Shown piece after piece: positions 8,310 to 15,079 of a stretch of DNA of 23,533 bases. The DNA comes from JAVVEZ01 sp032250895 (GTDB lineage: Bacteria > Pseudomonadota > Gammaproteobacteria > Pseudomonadales > Pseudohongiellaceae). The stretch spans positions 1 to 23,533 of the forward strand of contig JAVVEZ010000052.1 of NCBI GenBank assembly GCA_032250895.1, written 5' to 3'. The notes below the pieces were generated by a model that had not been told where the DNA came from, did not search any database, and saw nothing but the letters and a program-made list of their open reading frames with translations. Positions within the stretch are counted from its first letter, which is position 1. Each line of letters opens with the position of its first letter. Both the position numbers and the translations under genes were made by a program.

Positions 8310-8326
8310 GTTTCCTCCTGTGCGTG

Positions 8327-8647
8327 TCAAGCCGGCGCCGGGCCGGGCAGCATCAGATCTTCGAAATAGTCCGCCATCTCTGACAATTCAAGCACCTCAC
8401 TCACTGCCCGGCTGTGCCAGCTCAGACGCAGGACCAGACCCATGCGTGCGGCTTCGCGCTTGCCCATGAGCAGCAACTGCAAACCAGCCGTGTCAAACTT
8501 GCTGACACCGGACAAATTGATTTCCACCTCACTGGCACCCTCGAGTTGCGACAGCAGTTGTTTTTTGTAATCAGCGGCATTGGCAATCGTCAGTTCACCC
8601 ACTATTCGCAACAGGGATAAACCGTTTGTTCTGGTACTGATCAGCAT
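8327..8647 (-). CDS. Small STAS-domain protein (anti-sigma-factor-antagonist/MlaB-like fold)
   Basis: 106 residues, all one STAS domain: LSLLRIVGELTIANAADYKK, then VEINLSGVSKFDTAGLQLLL, then RLSWHSRAVSEVLELSEM. In SpoIIAA-type antagonists the core motif is DSSG with a phosphorylated second Ser. Here it reads DTAG, so the phosphate acceptor is Ala and phospho-switching looks unlikely. STAS proteins of this style occur in other chemotaxis clusters, but their role is not settled and none is assigned here. The start is ATG at 8645-8647, with GAGGA 7 bases upstream; a longer frame would need an unsupported TTG. It has its own sigma-28 promoter (8720-8746), so it is probably a late flagellar gene. 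It sits between flhD and motA, where many FlhDC-bearing bacteria have flhC. Confidence 0.88.
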   Translation of the reverse strand: MLISTRTNGLSLLRIVGELTIANAADYKKQLLSQLEGASEVEINLSGVSKFDTAGLQLLLMGKREAARMGLVLRLSWHSRAVSEVLELSEMADYFEDLMLPGPAPA

Positions 8648-8719
8648 CAACAATTCCTCTATGTATTTGCATGCCAAAATCTGTGCCCGGACGCTGAGCC
8701 CATTACGCCCTTGCGTCAG

Positions 8720-8746
8720 GTATCGGCCGGGACTTAGGGAACTTGA
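8720..8746 (-). promoter_or_regulatory. Sigma-28 (FliA) promoter upstream of the STAS gene
   Basis: Minus-strand TCAAGTTC, 11-base spacer, GCCGATAC. Seven of eight -10 bases and seven of eight -35 bases fit the recalled FliA consensus. It lies about 75 bases before the chosen ATG of the STAS gene and points at it. Confidence 0.75.
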
Positions 8747-8786
8747 GGGAAAAAACTATAAACGCGAGGAATTTTTTGGCTAAGAG

Positions 8787-8807
8787 CCTGTCGGACTCAG
8801 GTGTTCG
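8787..8807. repeat. 21-bp repeat, copy 2 (between flhD and STAS)
   Basis: Reads CCTGTCGGACTCAGGTGTTC plus a final G; one base differs from the copy at 8279-8299. It lies upstream of the STAS promoter, so STAS plus promoter is bracketed by the pair in direct orientation. Confidence 0.75.
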
Positions 8808-8828
8808 TAGCGAGGCCTGCCTTTTCAC

Positions 8829-8876
8829 GGAATCAGGATGGCAGGCTGTTGAAAAACAGCCAGCCAGCCTGATTCC
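8829..8876. repeat. 48-bp nested palindrome (extragenic repeat element)
   Basis: The outer arms GGAATCAGG (8829-8837) and CCTGATTCC (8868-8876) are perfect complements. The inner arms GGCTGTT (8844-8850) and AACAGCC (8855-8861) close on a GAAA loop. The 15 bases GCAGGCTGTTGAAAA recur at 11537-11551. It lies just downstream of flhD on the minus strand and could fold in its mRNA, but no T-run follows, so it is not a typical intrinsic terminator. A palindromic repeat or miniature mobile element remnant is the likeliest reading. Confidence 0.7.
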
Positions 8877-8901
8877 CGGCAAGTACGAAGGAAAATAAAA
8901 A

Positions 8902-9204
8902 TCAGAGCGGTTGGGAAAGCAACAAGGCCGTGTGGGTCTGGGCCAGGCCCGGTTCGCGTTCATCACTGATCAGCTTCATCATCTGCTCGGCCTGATCAAA
9001 GCCCAGACGGAACAAAAACTGATTGACGCGGGACAAGCGGGACAGCTGTTTGGCGCTAAGGGAGACCAGCAGGTCAGCCATGTTTTCATTCAGCTTGAGC
9101 CGGAACATGGCGGTAACCCGATCCTCATTGAGCAGGCGCTGTGCCAGCAGGAGGTAAGTGAGATTCAATTCGTGGATTTCAGCCTGGACGTCTGTGGTTT
9201 TCAT
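8902..9204 (-). CDS. flhD: Flagellar master regulator subunit FlhD
   Basis: 100 residues. The segment ELNLTYLLLAQRLLNED and then RVTAMFRLKLNENMADLL matches E. coli FlhD (DINLSYLLLAQRLIVQD, ASAMFRLGINEEMA) closely; the comparison is from memory. FlhD pairs with FlhC to activate basal body promoters. The cysteine that links FlhD subunits in E. coli (in NQLVCHFRF) is replaced here by Phe (NQFLFRLGF), so that disulfide is absent. The start is ATG at 9202-9204, behind GGAGGAAAT. It follows fhlB by 87 bases with no convincing promoter between, so it may be the last gene of the fliD operon. flhC does not follow; a repeat element and a STAS gene do. Confidence 0.92.
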   Translation of the reverse strand: MKTTDVQAEIHELNLTYLLLAQRLLNEDRVTAMFRLKLNENMADLLVSLSAKQLSRLSRVNQFLFRLGFDQAEQMMKLISDEREPGLAQTHTALLLSQPL

Positions 9205-9291
9205 ATTTCCTCCGGGGCATTTTTCCTGTCCGGCAGCGCCGCGAGCCGCCTGCAAAAGAATCATGTGAGAGAATGCTGCGGAACAGGGATT

Positions 9292-9597
9292 CTACCCACC
9301 TGGACTGTCTTTTGCCATCCCCTTGCCATTGATTTCCTGCACCCATACCAGCAGTTCGGCAATGACATCATACAAACGTGGAGGAATCCGTTCGTCCAGG
9401 TCCAGCTGCATCAGCAAACTGACCAGCTCCGGCGCGGCATGCACGAAGACGCCATGACGATTGGCTTCGGCGATAATCTGTTCGGCCACGGAACCATAAC
9501 CCTGGGCCACCACCCTGGGTGTCTGCTCATCCATCTGATAGGCCAGCGCCACCGCCTTGCGGAGACTTTCGTATCTCGGAGTTTCAGCCATGGTCAC
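9292..9597 (-). CDS. fhlB: FhlB-type protein: stand-alone homologue of the FlhB C-terminal export-switch domain
   Basis: 101 residues that match the part of FlhB after its self-cleavage site: RKAVALAYQMDEQTPRVVAQGYGSVAEQI, then IPPRLYDVIAELLVWVQEI (split here for length). FlhB controls which substrates the flagellar export gate accepts. This paralogue has no membrane part and no NPTH cleavage motif; it begins just after where NPTH would be. Such proteins can stand in for the cleaved FlhB C-terminal piece in other bacteria. The GTG start at 9597 overlaps the upstream stop as GTGA; an ATG at 9589-9591 has AGGAG 10 bases upstream and is an equally good start. It is coupled to the FliK-like gene, which makes functional sense because FliK acts on FlhB. 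Confidence 0.85.
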   Translation of the reverse strand: MTMAETPRYESLRKAVALAYQMDEQTPRVVAQGYGSVAEQIIAEANRHGVFVHAAPELVSLLMQLDLDERIPPRLYDVIAELLVWVQEINGKGMAKDSPGG

Positions 9598-10652
9598 CCG
9601 GCTCCTGTGGCTTGGGATACTGGCCTCGATGGCGCAGCGGCGGGGGACTGGTCCGAGCTGTCAAGTAGCATGGCAGGCCGGAACTGCATATGGAGTCCCG
9701 GTGCACTGAAACCCCTGTTTCTGAGCCGGTCCAGCAGACCTTCGCGCCCGGCTTCGAGTGCTGTCAATGCCGCCTCCGATCCCGTTGTCAATGCCAGATT
9801 CAAGCGCATACCCTGTAAATAAAGGTTGACCTTGAGTGGCCCCAGGGACGGGGTTTGCAGCAGCAGTTCTGAGTGCCAGGGAGCCTCAGTCCCGGCCTCG
9901 TCTGCATTCCCATCGCCGGCTTCCTGCCGCGCCATCACCGGCGGCGGGGCTGCTATCATCAGCGCCATGCCAAAACCCGGCCATAATTGCCCCTCCCAAC
10001 GCAAAACCGGATTGGCCAGCAGTTCCAGCTGCTGCCTCAGCACCAGCTGCAAGTCCTCATTCAGACCACCGCTTCGATCCGCCAGCACGCCTTCTGCGCG
10101 CTTTCCCGGTGCATCCACCCTCGCCTCCATCAAGCCTGCCTTCACGGCTGCCAGGCTTTGCGGTTGCAGTTCCAGACGCTGGCGTGGCAACTCCCCGCGA
10201 TACCAGCGCAGCAACTGCGACTCATAAAACAAACCACTGTCGTTGATGCTGGCCAGCAAGCGGCCTGCCAACACCGCAGGGTCTGTCTCCGGCGCCAAAA
10301 CCAATGGATGCTGCGCTTGAATGACCGAAGGCGGCCCGGAAAACTGAGCCAGCAAACTGGCTATCAGACGTGCAGAGGGACTGAAACTGGCCTGCACACT
10401 GGCCGGCTCGGCTGTCGGAAAACCCGGAGCAGGGCCCGGGGCAACCTCCATCCGGGAGGCAGAAGAGAAATTTGATTCCGGCGCTGTCTGTGGCCGGACC
10501 GCACTCTGAGCATCACTGTGCCCGGAACGCGGTGCCTGAACGCCCGCGACCGCGTGTACCGGGTCATTGAGTGTACTGCCATCAGCCGCGCTTACCCGCT
10601 TGCCAAGCACGCCGTGCAGCAAGGTATCGAGTAAGGGCGTAATGCCGTTCAT
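9594..10652 (-). CDS. FliK-like flagellar hook-length control protein (second FliK-type gene in the window)
   Basis: 352 residues. The first 230 or so are Pro/Ala/Gln-rich and poorly structured. The C-terminal part has the FliK-type switch domain: SLGPLKVNLYLQGMRLNLAL, then LLDRLRNRGFSAPGLHMQF. FliK measures hook length and switches FlhB specificity. A separate gene, fliK, lies in the usual place after fliJ (23101 onward), so this is a second family member. Its ATG overlaps the fliT stop as ATGA, and its stop overlaps the GTG of fhlB, so fliT, this gene and fhlB look translationally coupled. It is shorter and less repetitive than a ruler-type FliK, so it may act on FhlB rather than measure the hook. 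Confidence 0.8.
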   Translation of the reverse strand: MNGITPLLDTLLHGVLGKRVSAADGSTLNDPVHAVAGVQAPRSGHSDAQSAVRPQTAPESNFSSASRMEVAPGPAPGFPTAEPASVQASFSPSARLIASLLAQFSGPPSVIQAQHPLVLAPETDPAVLAGRLLASINDSGLFYESQLLRWYRGELPRQRLELQPQSLAAVKAGLMEARVDAPGKRAEGVLADRSGGLNEDLQLVLRQQLELLANPVLRWEGQLWPGFGMALMIAAPPPVMARQEAGDGNADEAGTEAPWHSELLLQTPSLGPLKVNLYLQGMRLNLALTTGSEAALTALEAGREGLLDRLRNRGFSAPGLHMQFRPAMLLDSSDQSPAAAPSRPVSQATGAG

Positions 10653-11053
10653 ACCGAACCTTGATCAAAGTCTTCGTTGGCACCCTCCTTGTTCGCAGCC
10701 ACATCCATCTTGCGTTCCTTTCTGCCGGTTTTCCGCTGTGCCTTGAGGAGCTTGTTCAACTCGTCGCGACGGGCTACCAGGCATTGCCGGATTTCCAGGT
10801 CATTCTCGAATATGCCTTCCAGCAGCGTGGCCTTGCGGACCTGCATGCCTTCACTCAATTCGGCATCTGTCTCGAGCCTGCCCAGGCGCTCCGACTCGAC
10901 AATATATTGTGATTCTTCCTCGATCAGGACTGGCCAGTCACCCGCCCGGGCCAGTTTGATCATGCGCGCCGACCTCTCCAGCAGGGATTCATAACAGGCA
11001 ATGAACTCTTCCGGGCTCACAATCTCCAACTCAGATTTGATCTTGCTGACCAT
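10649..11053 (-). CDS. fliT: FliT-like flagellar export chaperone
   Basis: 134 residues, almost wholly helical and charged, with FEN-type segments such as PEEFIACYESLLERSARMI and RQCLVARRDELNKLLKAQ. FliT chaperones the cap protein FliD and, in enterobacteria, also binds FlhC to dampen FlhDC activity. Sequence identity in this family is low; the assignment leans on size, helical pattern and position right after fliS. The ATG follows the fliS stop with no gap, and AGGAGG within the end of fliS serves it. The basic then acidic C-terminal tail is not typical of E. coli FliT. Confidence 0.75.
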   Translation of the reverse strand: MVSKIKSELEIVSPEEFIACYESLLERSARMIKLARAGDWPVLIEEESQYIVESERLGRLETDAELSEGMQVRKATLLEGIFENDLEIRQCLVARRDELNKLLKAQRKTGRKERKMDVAANKEGANEDFDQGSV

Positions 11054-11473
11054 CTAATCCTCCTGACTCCGGCGGTTCAGATCGCGCCAGGCTGATCCGA
11101 TATCCTCCAGCAGACGCGCTGCTTCATCCAGTTTTGCCTGGTCATTGCGCAAACCTGCCAACAGCAGCAACCAGCCTATGTAATCATATAGCGAAGCCAG
11201 GCTTGCCGCCACATCTCCGCCCCGTTCCCGATCCAGCGCAGCCAGCAGGCCCTGATTGACAATGTCCAGAGCCTTGGAGATGGCCCGCCCCTTCTCGGCC
11301 ATGTTGCCATTTTGCATGTGCAGACCTGCGCTGCGCAGCGCCAGTTGAGCGCCATCGAACAACATGACGATCAGCTGGTGAGGCGTCGCCGCCATGACGC
11401 TGCTTTCGACCCCGACCCGGGCATAAGCCGCAGCGCCTTTTTCCATTGTGTATCCGGCAGTCATACTACTCAT
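11054..11473 (-). CDS. fliS: Flagellin export chaperone FliS
   Basis: 139 residues. It has the family signature ATPHQLIVMLFDGAQLALRSA and the later SLASLYDYIGWLLLLAGLRND. FliS binds the flagellin C terminus in the cytosol and prevents early polymerisation before export. The ATG at 11471-11473 is preceded by GGAGA 8 bases upstream; a second ATG three codons on (MTAGYTM) is an alternative. It lies 125 bases after fliD, and that gap carries a copy of an extragenic repeat. Confidence 0.94.
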   Translation of the reverse strand: MSSMTAGYTMEKGAAAYARVGVESSVMAATPHQLIVMLFDGAQLALRSAGLHMQNGNMAEKGRAISKALDIVNQGLLAALDRERGGDVAASLASLYDYIGWLLLLAGLRNDQAKLDEAARLLEDIGSAWRDLNRRSQED

Positions 11474-11536
11474 TATATTTTCTCCGTTTTATGCTTCCTG
11501 CCCAGGCAGGGATAGGATCGCTTCAGTTCCCACTCT

Positions 11537-11598
11537 GCAGGCTGTTGAAAACCAGCCTCTGCCAGCCCAGGCCAGAAATGGACTTTTTCAATAAGTTG
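11537..11598. repeat. Partial copy of the extragenic repeat, fliD-fliS gap
   Basis: GCAGGCTGTTGAAAA (11537-11551) is identical to 8841-8855 in the flhD-STAS gap. GGACTTTTTCAATAAG follows at 11580-11595 and looks like the decayed opposite arm of the same kind of element. GGCTG and CAGCC (11540-11544, 11552-11556) can form a short stem. Confidence 0.5.
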
Positions 11599-12948
11599 TC
11601 AATTCGTACGCCGCAGGCCATCGAGAGCATCAAACTGCTGAACCAGCACATTGCTGGTGGCATTCAAACCGGCAATCAGGCTGTCCAGACGAGCGAACTG
11701 CGTGCGAAAGCGATCAAGTGTGGTATCGATGCCCTGTTCCACCCTGAGCTGACGCTGATCCAGGCGCTCGATGGACGATGTCAGGCCCTCGGTGGCCGTG
11801 TTGATGAGACCCTGTTCCGAAAGCATTTGCTCCATGCTCTGATGTATGCGCCCGGCGAGTCCTTCATTGACGCTGGGGCCGGCAAAGAACGAGGTCAGGT
11901 CCGCAAAGTCATTGCTGATGACATCATCGAGCCTGGCTTCATCCAGCTCCAGCTTGCCATCGAGCTGCAGGGTGATGCCGATATCCGACAGCTGCTGAAA
12001 CTCTCCACCGCCGGTGCCGGCCCCCTCACTCAGGACAGTCCGCAACTGGGATTGCACACTGCGCAGCGTGGAATTTCCCAGAAGCCGTCCGGATACCCCG
12101 GTGTCGGCATTGAAACTGTTCAAGCTGTCGATATTGCTTCTCAGATTATTGAAAGTCGATACAAAGCTCTTGATGGCATCCTTGACGGCCTTGTCGTCAC
12201 GAGCCACCGTCAGGCTCGTCGAACCGGTCTCGGTGAGATTCAGGGTTATGCCCTGGATGGCCTCTTCCACCTGATTCGACTGGCTGCTGATGGCGATGCC
12301 ATTGATATTCAGGGTGGCATCCCGGGCTGTGACCTCGGTCGTGGCATCCAGCGCCAGAGAACCGGCCAGAGCCCCAAAATCGATGGTGCTTATGGCCGCC
12401 TGGGTACCGGTTTGTGTGGATGTCAGCACCAGTCGATGAGGATTGGCGCTACCGTCGTTGACGAGCGCCGCCTGTACGCCGGCGCCCGTGGCATTGATGG
12501 CATCGCGAACATTCTCGAGGGAACTGCTCTCGGCGGCGATATCGACGCTGATCAGTTCACCACTGCCCAGTTCCAGGCTGAGCGTGGCGGCGCCCAGATT
12601 CGTGGTTCTGTCGGCAAGCCCGGTGCTGGCAACACTGAAAGCCCGGGCAAGTTGCGTGACCTCGATCTGAAAACTGCCGACGGGCGCGCCGGGATGGGCC
12701 GCCGCCGTGACGCCGGTACCGGACACGCTGCTTTTGACGCTGTCGAACAAGGTGCTCTCATTAAGCTTGTTGCTGACGATCTGAAGTTGCGACAAGGCGC
12801 TTTTGAGGCTGCCAAAGGCTGAAATTCGGGCCTGAGTACTCTGTTTTTGCTCGGTGATGGGATTCAGTTTGAGGCGCTCTGCCGATTCCAGCTGCGCCAG
12901 CAGACCGTTGATATCCAGTCCGGAACCGATGCCTAATGCTGTGATCAT
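11599..12948 (-). CDS. fliD: Flagellar filament cap protein FliD (hook-associated protein 2)
   Basis: 449 residues, the usual size. The N-terminal D0 region reads GIGSGLDINGLLAQLESAE and continues into a coiled coil. A hypervariable beta-rich middle follows, and the C-terminal helical region ends with FDALDGLRRTN. FliD forms the pentameric cap under which flagellin folds. GGGGG lies a few bases before the ATG. A strong sigma-28 promoter match lies at 13034-13060, giving a leader of about 80 bases. The order fliD-fliS-fliT is the classical one. Confidence 0.95.
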   Translation of the reverse strand: MITALGIGSGLDINGLLAQLESAERLKLNPITEQKQSTQARISAFGSLKSALSQLQIVSNKLNESTLFDSVKSSVSGTGVTAAAHPGAPVGSFQIEVTQLARAFSVASTGLADRTTNLGAATLSLELGSGELISVDIAAESSSLENVRDAINATGAGVQAALVNDGSANPHRLVLTSTQTGTQAAISTIDFGALAGSLALDATTEVTARDATLNINGIAISSQSNQVEEAIQGITLNLTETGSTSLTVARDDKAVKDAIKSFVSTFNNLRSNIDSLNSFNADTGVSGRLLGNSTLRSVQSQLRTVLSEGAGTGGGEFQQLSDIGITLQLDGKLELDEARLDDVISNDFADLTSFFAGPSVNEGLAGRIHQSMEQMLSEQGLINTATEGLTSSIERLDQRQLRVEQGIDTTLDRFRTQFARLDSLIAGLNATSNVLVQQFDALDGLRRTN

Positions 12949-13033
12949 GATGCCCCCTGATACGCTGCCAGCCTGTAATGCCGGCTAGCTGGAATGAGCC
13001 GGAAAGTTCAATACAATCCGCTTGTCCCTTCTC

Positions 13034-13060
13034 TTATCGGCTCATCAGTGCCGCACTTTA
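13034..13060 (-). promoter_or_regulatory. Sigma-28 (FliA) promoter upstream of fliD
   Basis: Minus-strand TAAAGTGC, 11-base spacer, GCCGATAA: a perfect -10 box and a near-perfect -35 box. It lies about 86 bases before the fliD start and points at it. Confidence 0.88.
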
Positions 13061-13151
13061 GGAAAGTCATGCGCAATTGCCTGCCGGCTTATTATGAAGG
13101 GCTTGCCATGGCAAAAAGCAGCGCTGGGTCAAAGTTTGGCAATGGTGTATT

Positions 13152-13183
13152 TTGGCGGGAAGGGAGTATCTTGGCGGGAAGGG
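13152..13183. repeat. Two direct copies of TTGGCGGGAAGGG
   Basis: Identical 13-base copies at 13152-13164 and 13171-13183, 19 bases apart, directly after the end of the PilZ/HD-GYP gene. The rest of the 243-base gap 12949-13191 holds the fliD promoter and nothing else recognised. Confidence 0.6.
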
Positions 13184-13191
13184 CGGCGGGA

Positions 13192-14958
13192 CTACTCGTC
13201 GATAGCTCCCGGCAGGACGGCATCCGGGACGAGGATCTCGGTGATTTTGCCCAGGGTTTGCAGTTCCTCTCCGCTCAGTACTTCACCCAGCAGAGCCGCC
13301 CGGGGTGGGGTCAGTGCCCGGGTCAATTGCACACGAGACGGTCGGCCGGCCTCATTCAGACCCCGTATCCAGGCCAGTTGTCCAACCTCGTAGCGAACCA
13401 GCGTCCCCACCGGCAGGATACCGAAGTGTTTGATATAACGTTTTACCCAGCGGACATCGAAGCGCTCGGGGTGCTGCAGCAGGTGGCGGTAAATGGCGTC
13501 AATCGGCTGGGCCGGGCGATCCGGGCGCGACCGGCCCATGGCATCGATCGTATCGACCACCGACATCAAGCGGGTCAGATCGTGCAGTTCTTCATTTTTG
13601 AGACCCTCCGGATAACCACTGCCATCCAGGCGCTCATTGGCCTGTTCTGCCACCAGGCGTCTGATCCTGGGCGACAGCCAGCCACAGTCCTGCAACCTGG
13701 ACGCCAGCAGGAGCACATGCGTCTGCACGGTCTTCTGCTGACTGCTGCTGAGTTCCGTCGCACGCAGGACCTGACTGGGCAGCATGGCCTTGCCAAGGTC
13801 GTGGACCATGGCGCTGGCCATCATGGCCTTGCGGACCTCCATCGACATATTGCCACCACCGGCCAGGTCCACCATGACCATCGCCACCGTCAGGCAGTGA
13901 CTCACCACCGGCGGTTCCTGCCACAGGCAGCGGGCGGCAAACAACAGCGCCTCCCGGTCTTCATCCAGCAGTGCCAGCAGACGCTCGCTATGCCGTGATA
14001 GCTGGGCAGCGTCGATCGCCTCATCCTTGCGCAGGGCCAGAATCTGGGCATCAAGAAATTCAGCGATGCCGGCCAGGGCGCGTGCCATGGGAATGGGATA
14101 GTCAGGAAGCCCCTGGTACATTTCCGCGCTCAGCGTGGCAGCGTCCGCCGTTTCCGTCTCCCGCGTGCCCTTGCCGGCAGGCTGAAACAAGGTCGAGGGT
14201 ACCAGCAGGCTGTTATCGGAGGCGGCGCTGCGGGCAGCCTCACGTTCAATCTCGCGAACAAAAAACCACAGGCTGCGTTCCTGTTCCGCATTGGGCCGGG
14301 CAAATTCAAACCCGGTGCGCACCAGACGCTGTTCCATATCCACTTTTTCGTGCCGCAGCACCGCATCGATGTCGAAGCCGGCGCCATTGGGGAAGGCCAA
14401 CTCCAGCCTCACCCCACCTTCCATCAATGCCAGCATGGTCGCCGCCGGCAGGGGCAGGTCCAGCAGACAACCACTGAGCGACAAATTCTTGAGAGCGCCT
14501 GCCCAGGAACCAAAATCGACATGGCCATGGACAATCACCCGGCAGCGCAGGTCCTGCCGAAGTTCAGCACGAAAAGCGCTGCGCCGCTGCAGAATGTCAA
14601 AAGCGGCCGGGTAGGCACAATAACATTCCAGGCCCTCCTCGCTGTCCCGGCATTCCTGTACGACGAGCGGACAGCTGCGCAACAATTTCCCCCCCGACTG
14701 CCCCAGCAGACAAAATTCAGCGCCCTCCTGAAGGCGGGCCGCTACGGTGCCGACCGAACTGATATCCACCAACAGCCACTGCCCTGCCCTGACTTCCTTG
14801 ACCACCACGGGCTGTGCGATGCTACCGGCCGCCGTCAATACCAATGCGGCGCCGCTGGCACTCATCAGACTGTCCAGACATTGTGCAATGATCTTGGGAT
14901 TGTCTGCCCGGGTGTAGGTTTCTTGTTGTTCTTCTTGTTCCATGGGTTCTGGCGGCAT
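13192..14958 (-). CDS. YcgR-like PilZ protein fused to an HD-GYP (c-di-GMP phosphodiesterase-type) domain
   Basis: 588 residues, no membrane helix. Residues about 20-122 form a YcgR/PilZN-like beta domain. Residues about 124-235 form a PilZ domain with both c-di-GMP motifs intact: RSAFR (R126, R130) and NLSLSG (158-163). After a helical linker, about 345-500 is HD-GYP: H354, HD at 386-387 (VHDLGKAMLP), H414, DGSGYP at 445-450 and D469 (DTIDA). The HH pair that should precede the DG motif is A440-N441, so two metal ligands are missing and catalysis is doubtful. PilZ proteins of the YcgR type slow the motor when c-di-GMP binds. The context between fliD and fliC suggests a motility role. A second ATG lies five codons in (14943); neither start has a strong ribosome site. 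Confidence 0.9.
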   Translation of the reverse strand: MPPEPMEQEEQQETYTRADNPKIIAQCLDSLMSASGAALVLTAAGSIAQPVVVKEVRAGQWLLVDISSVGTVAARLQEGAEFCLLGQSGGKLLRSCPLVVQECRDSEEGLECYCAYPAAFDILQRRSAFRAELRQDLRCRVIVHGHVDFGSWAGALKNLSLSGCLLDLPLPAATMLALMEGGVRLELAFPNGAGFDIDAVLRHEKVDMEQRLVRTGFEFARPNAEQERSLWFFVREIEREAARSAASDNSLLVPSTLFQPAGKGTRETETADAATLSAEMYQGLPDYPIPMARALAGIAEFLDAQILALRKDEAIDAAQLSRHSERLLALLDEDREALLFAARCLWQEPPVVSHCLTVAMVMVDLAGGGNMSMEVRKAMMASAMVHDLGKAMLPSQVLRATELSSSQQKTVQTHVLLLASRLQDCGWLSPRIRRLVAEQANERLDGSGYPEGLKNEELHDLTRLMSVVDTIDAMGRSRPDRPAQPIDAIYRHLLQHPERFDVRWVKRYIKHFGILPVGTLVRYEVGQLAWIRGLNEAGRPSRVQLTRALTPPRAALLGEVLSGEELQTLGKITEILVPDAVLPGAIDE

Positions 14959-15079
14959 GCATCAAATCTCGTGCGGGAGCCTGTCATCATTAGGGCCTGC
15001 AGCGCCTAATTTAAGGGATTCACGCTGGCAAAACCACCTTTTTGACGAAGCGCTCCCGAAAGTTTATTGGATAAAACAT

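Noticed and set aside
9205..9310. TAGAAT on the minus strand as a -10 box for flhD
   Set aside because: The matching -35 (TGGCAA at 17 bases) agrees at only three of six positions, too weak to annotate.
11446..12822. 458-codon open frame on the plus strand
   Set aside because: It is antisense to fliD, whose protein is clearly recognisable. The frame's translation shows no family and its start has no ribosome site.
14959..15079. Sigma-28 promoter for the PilZ/HD-GYP gene (TTAAATTA...GCCCTAAT on the minus strand)
   Set aside because: The spacer is 10 bases and both boxes deviate at several places.
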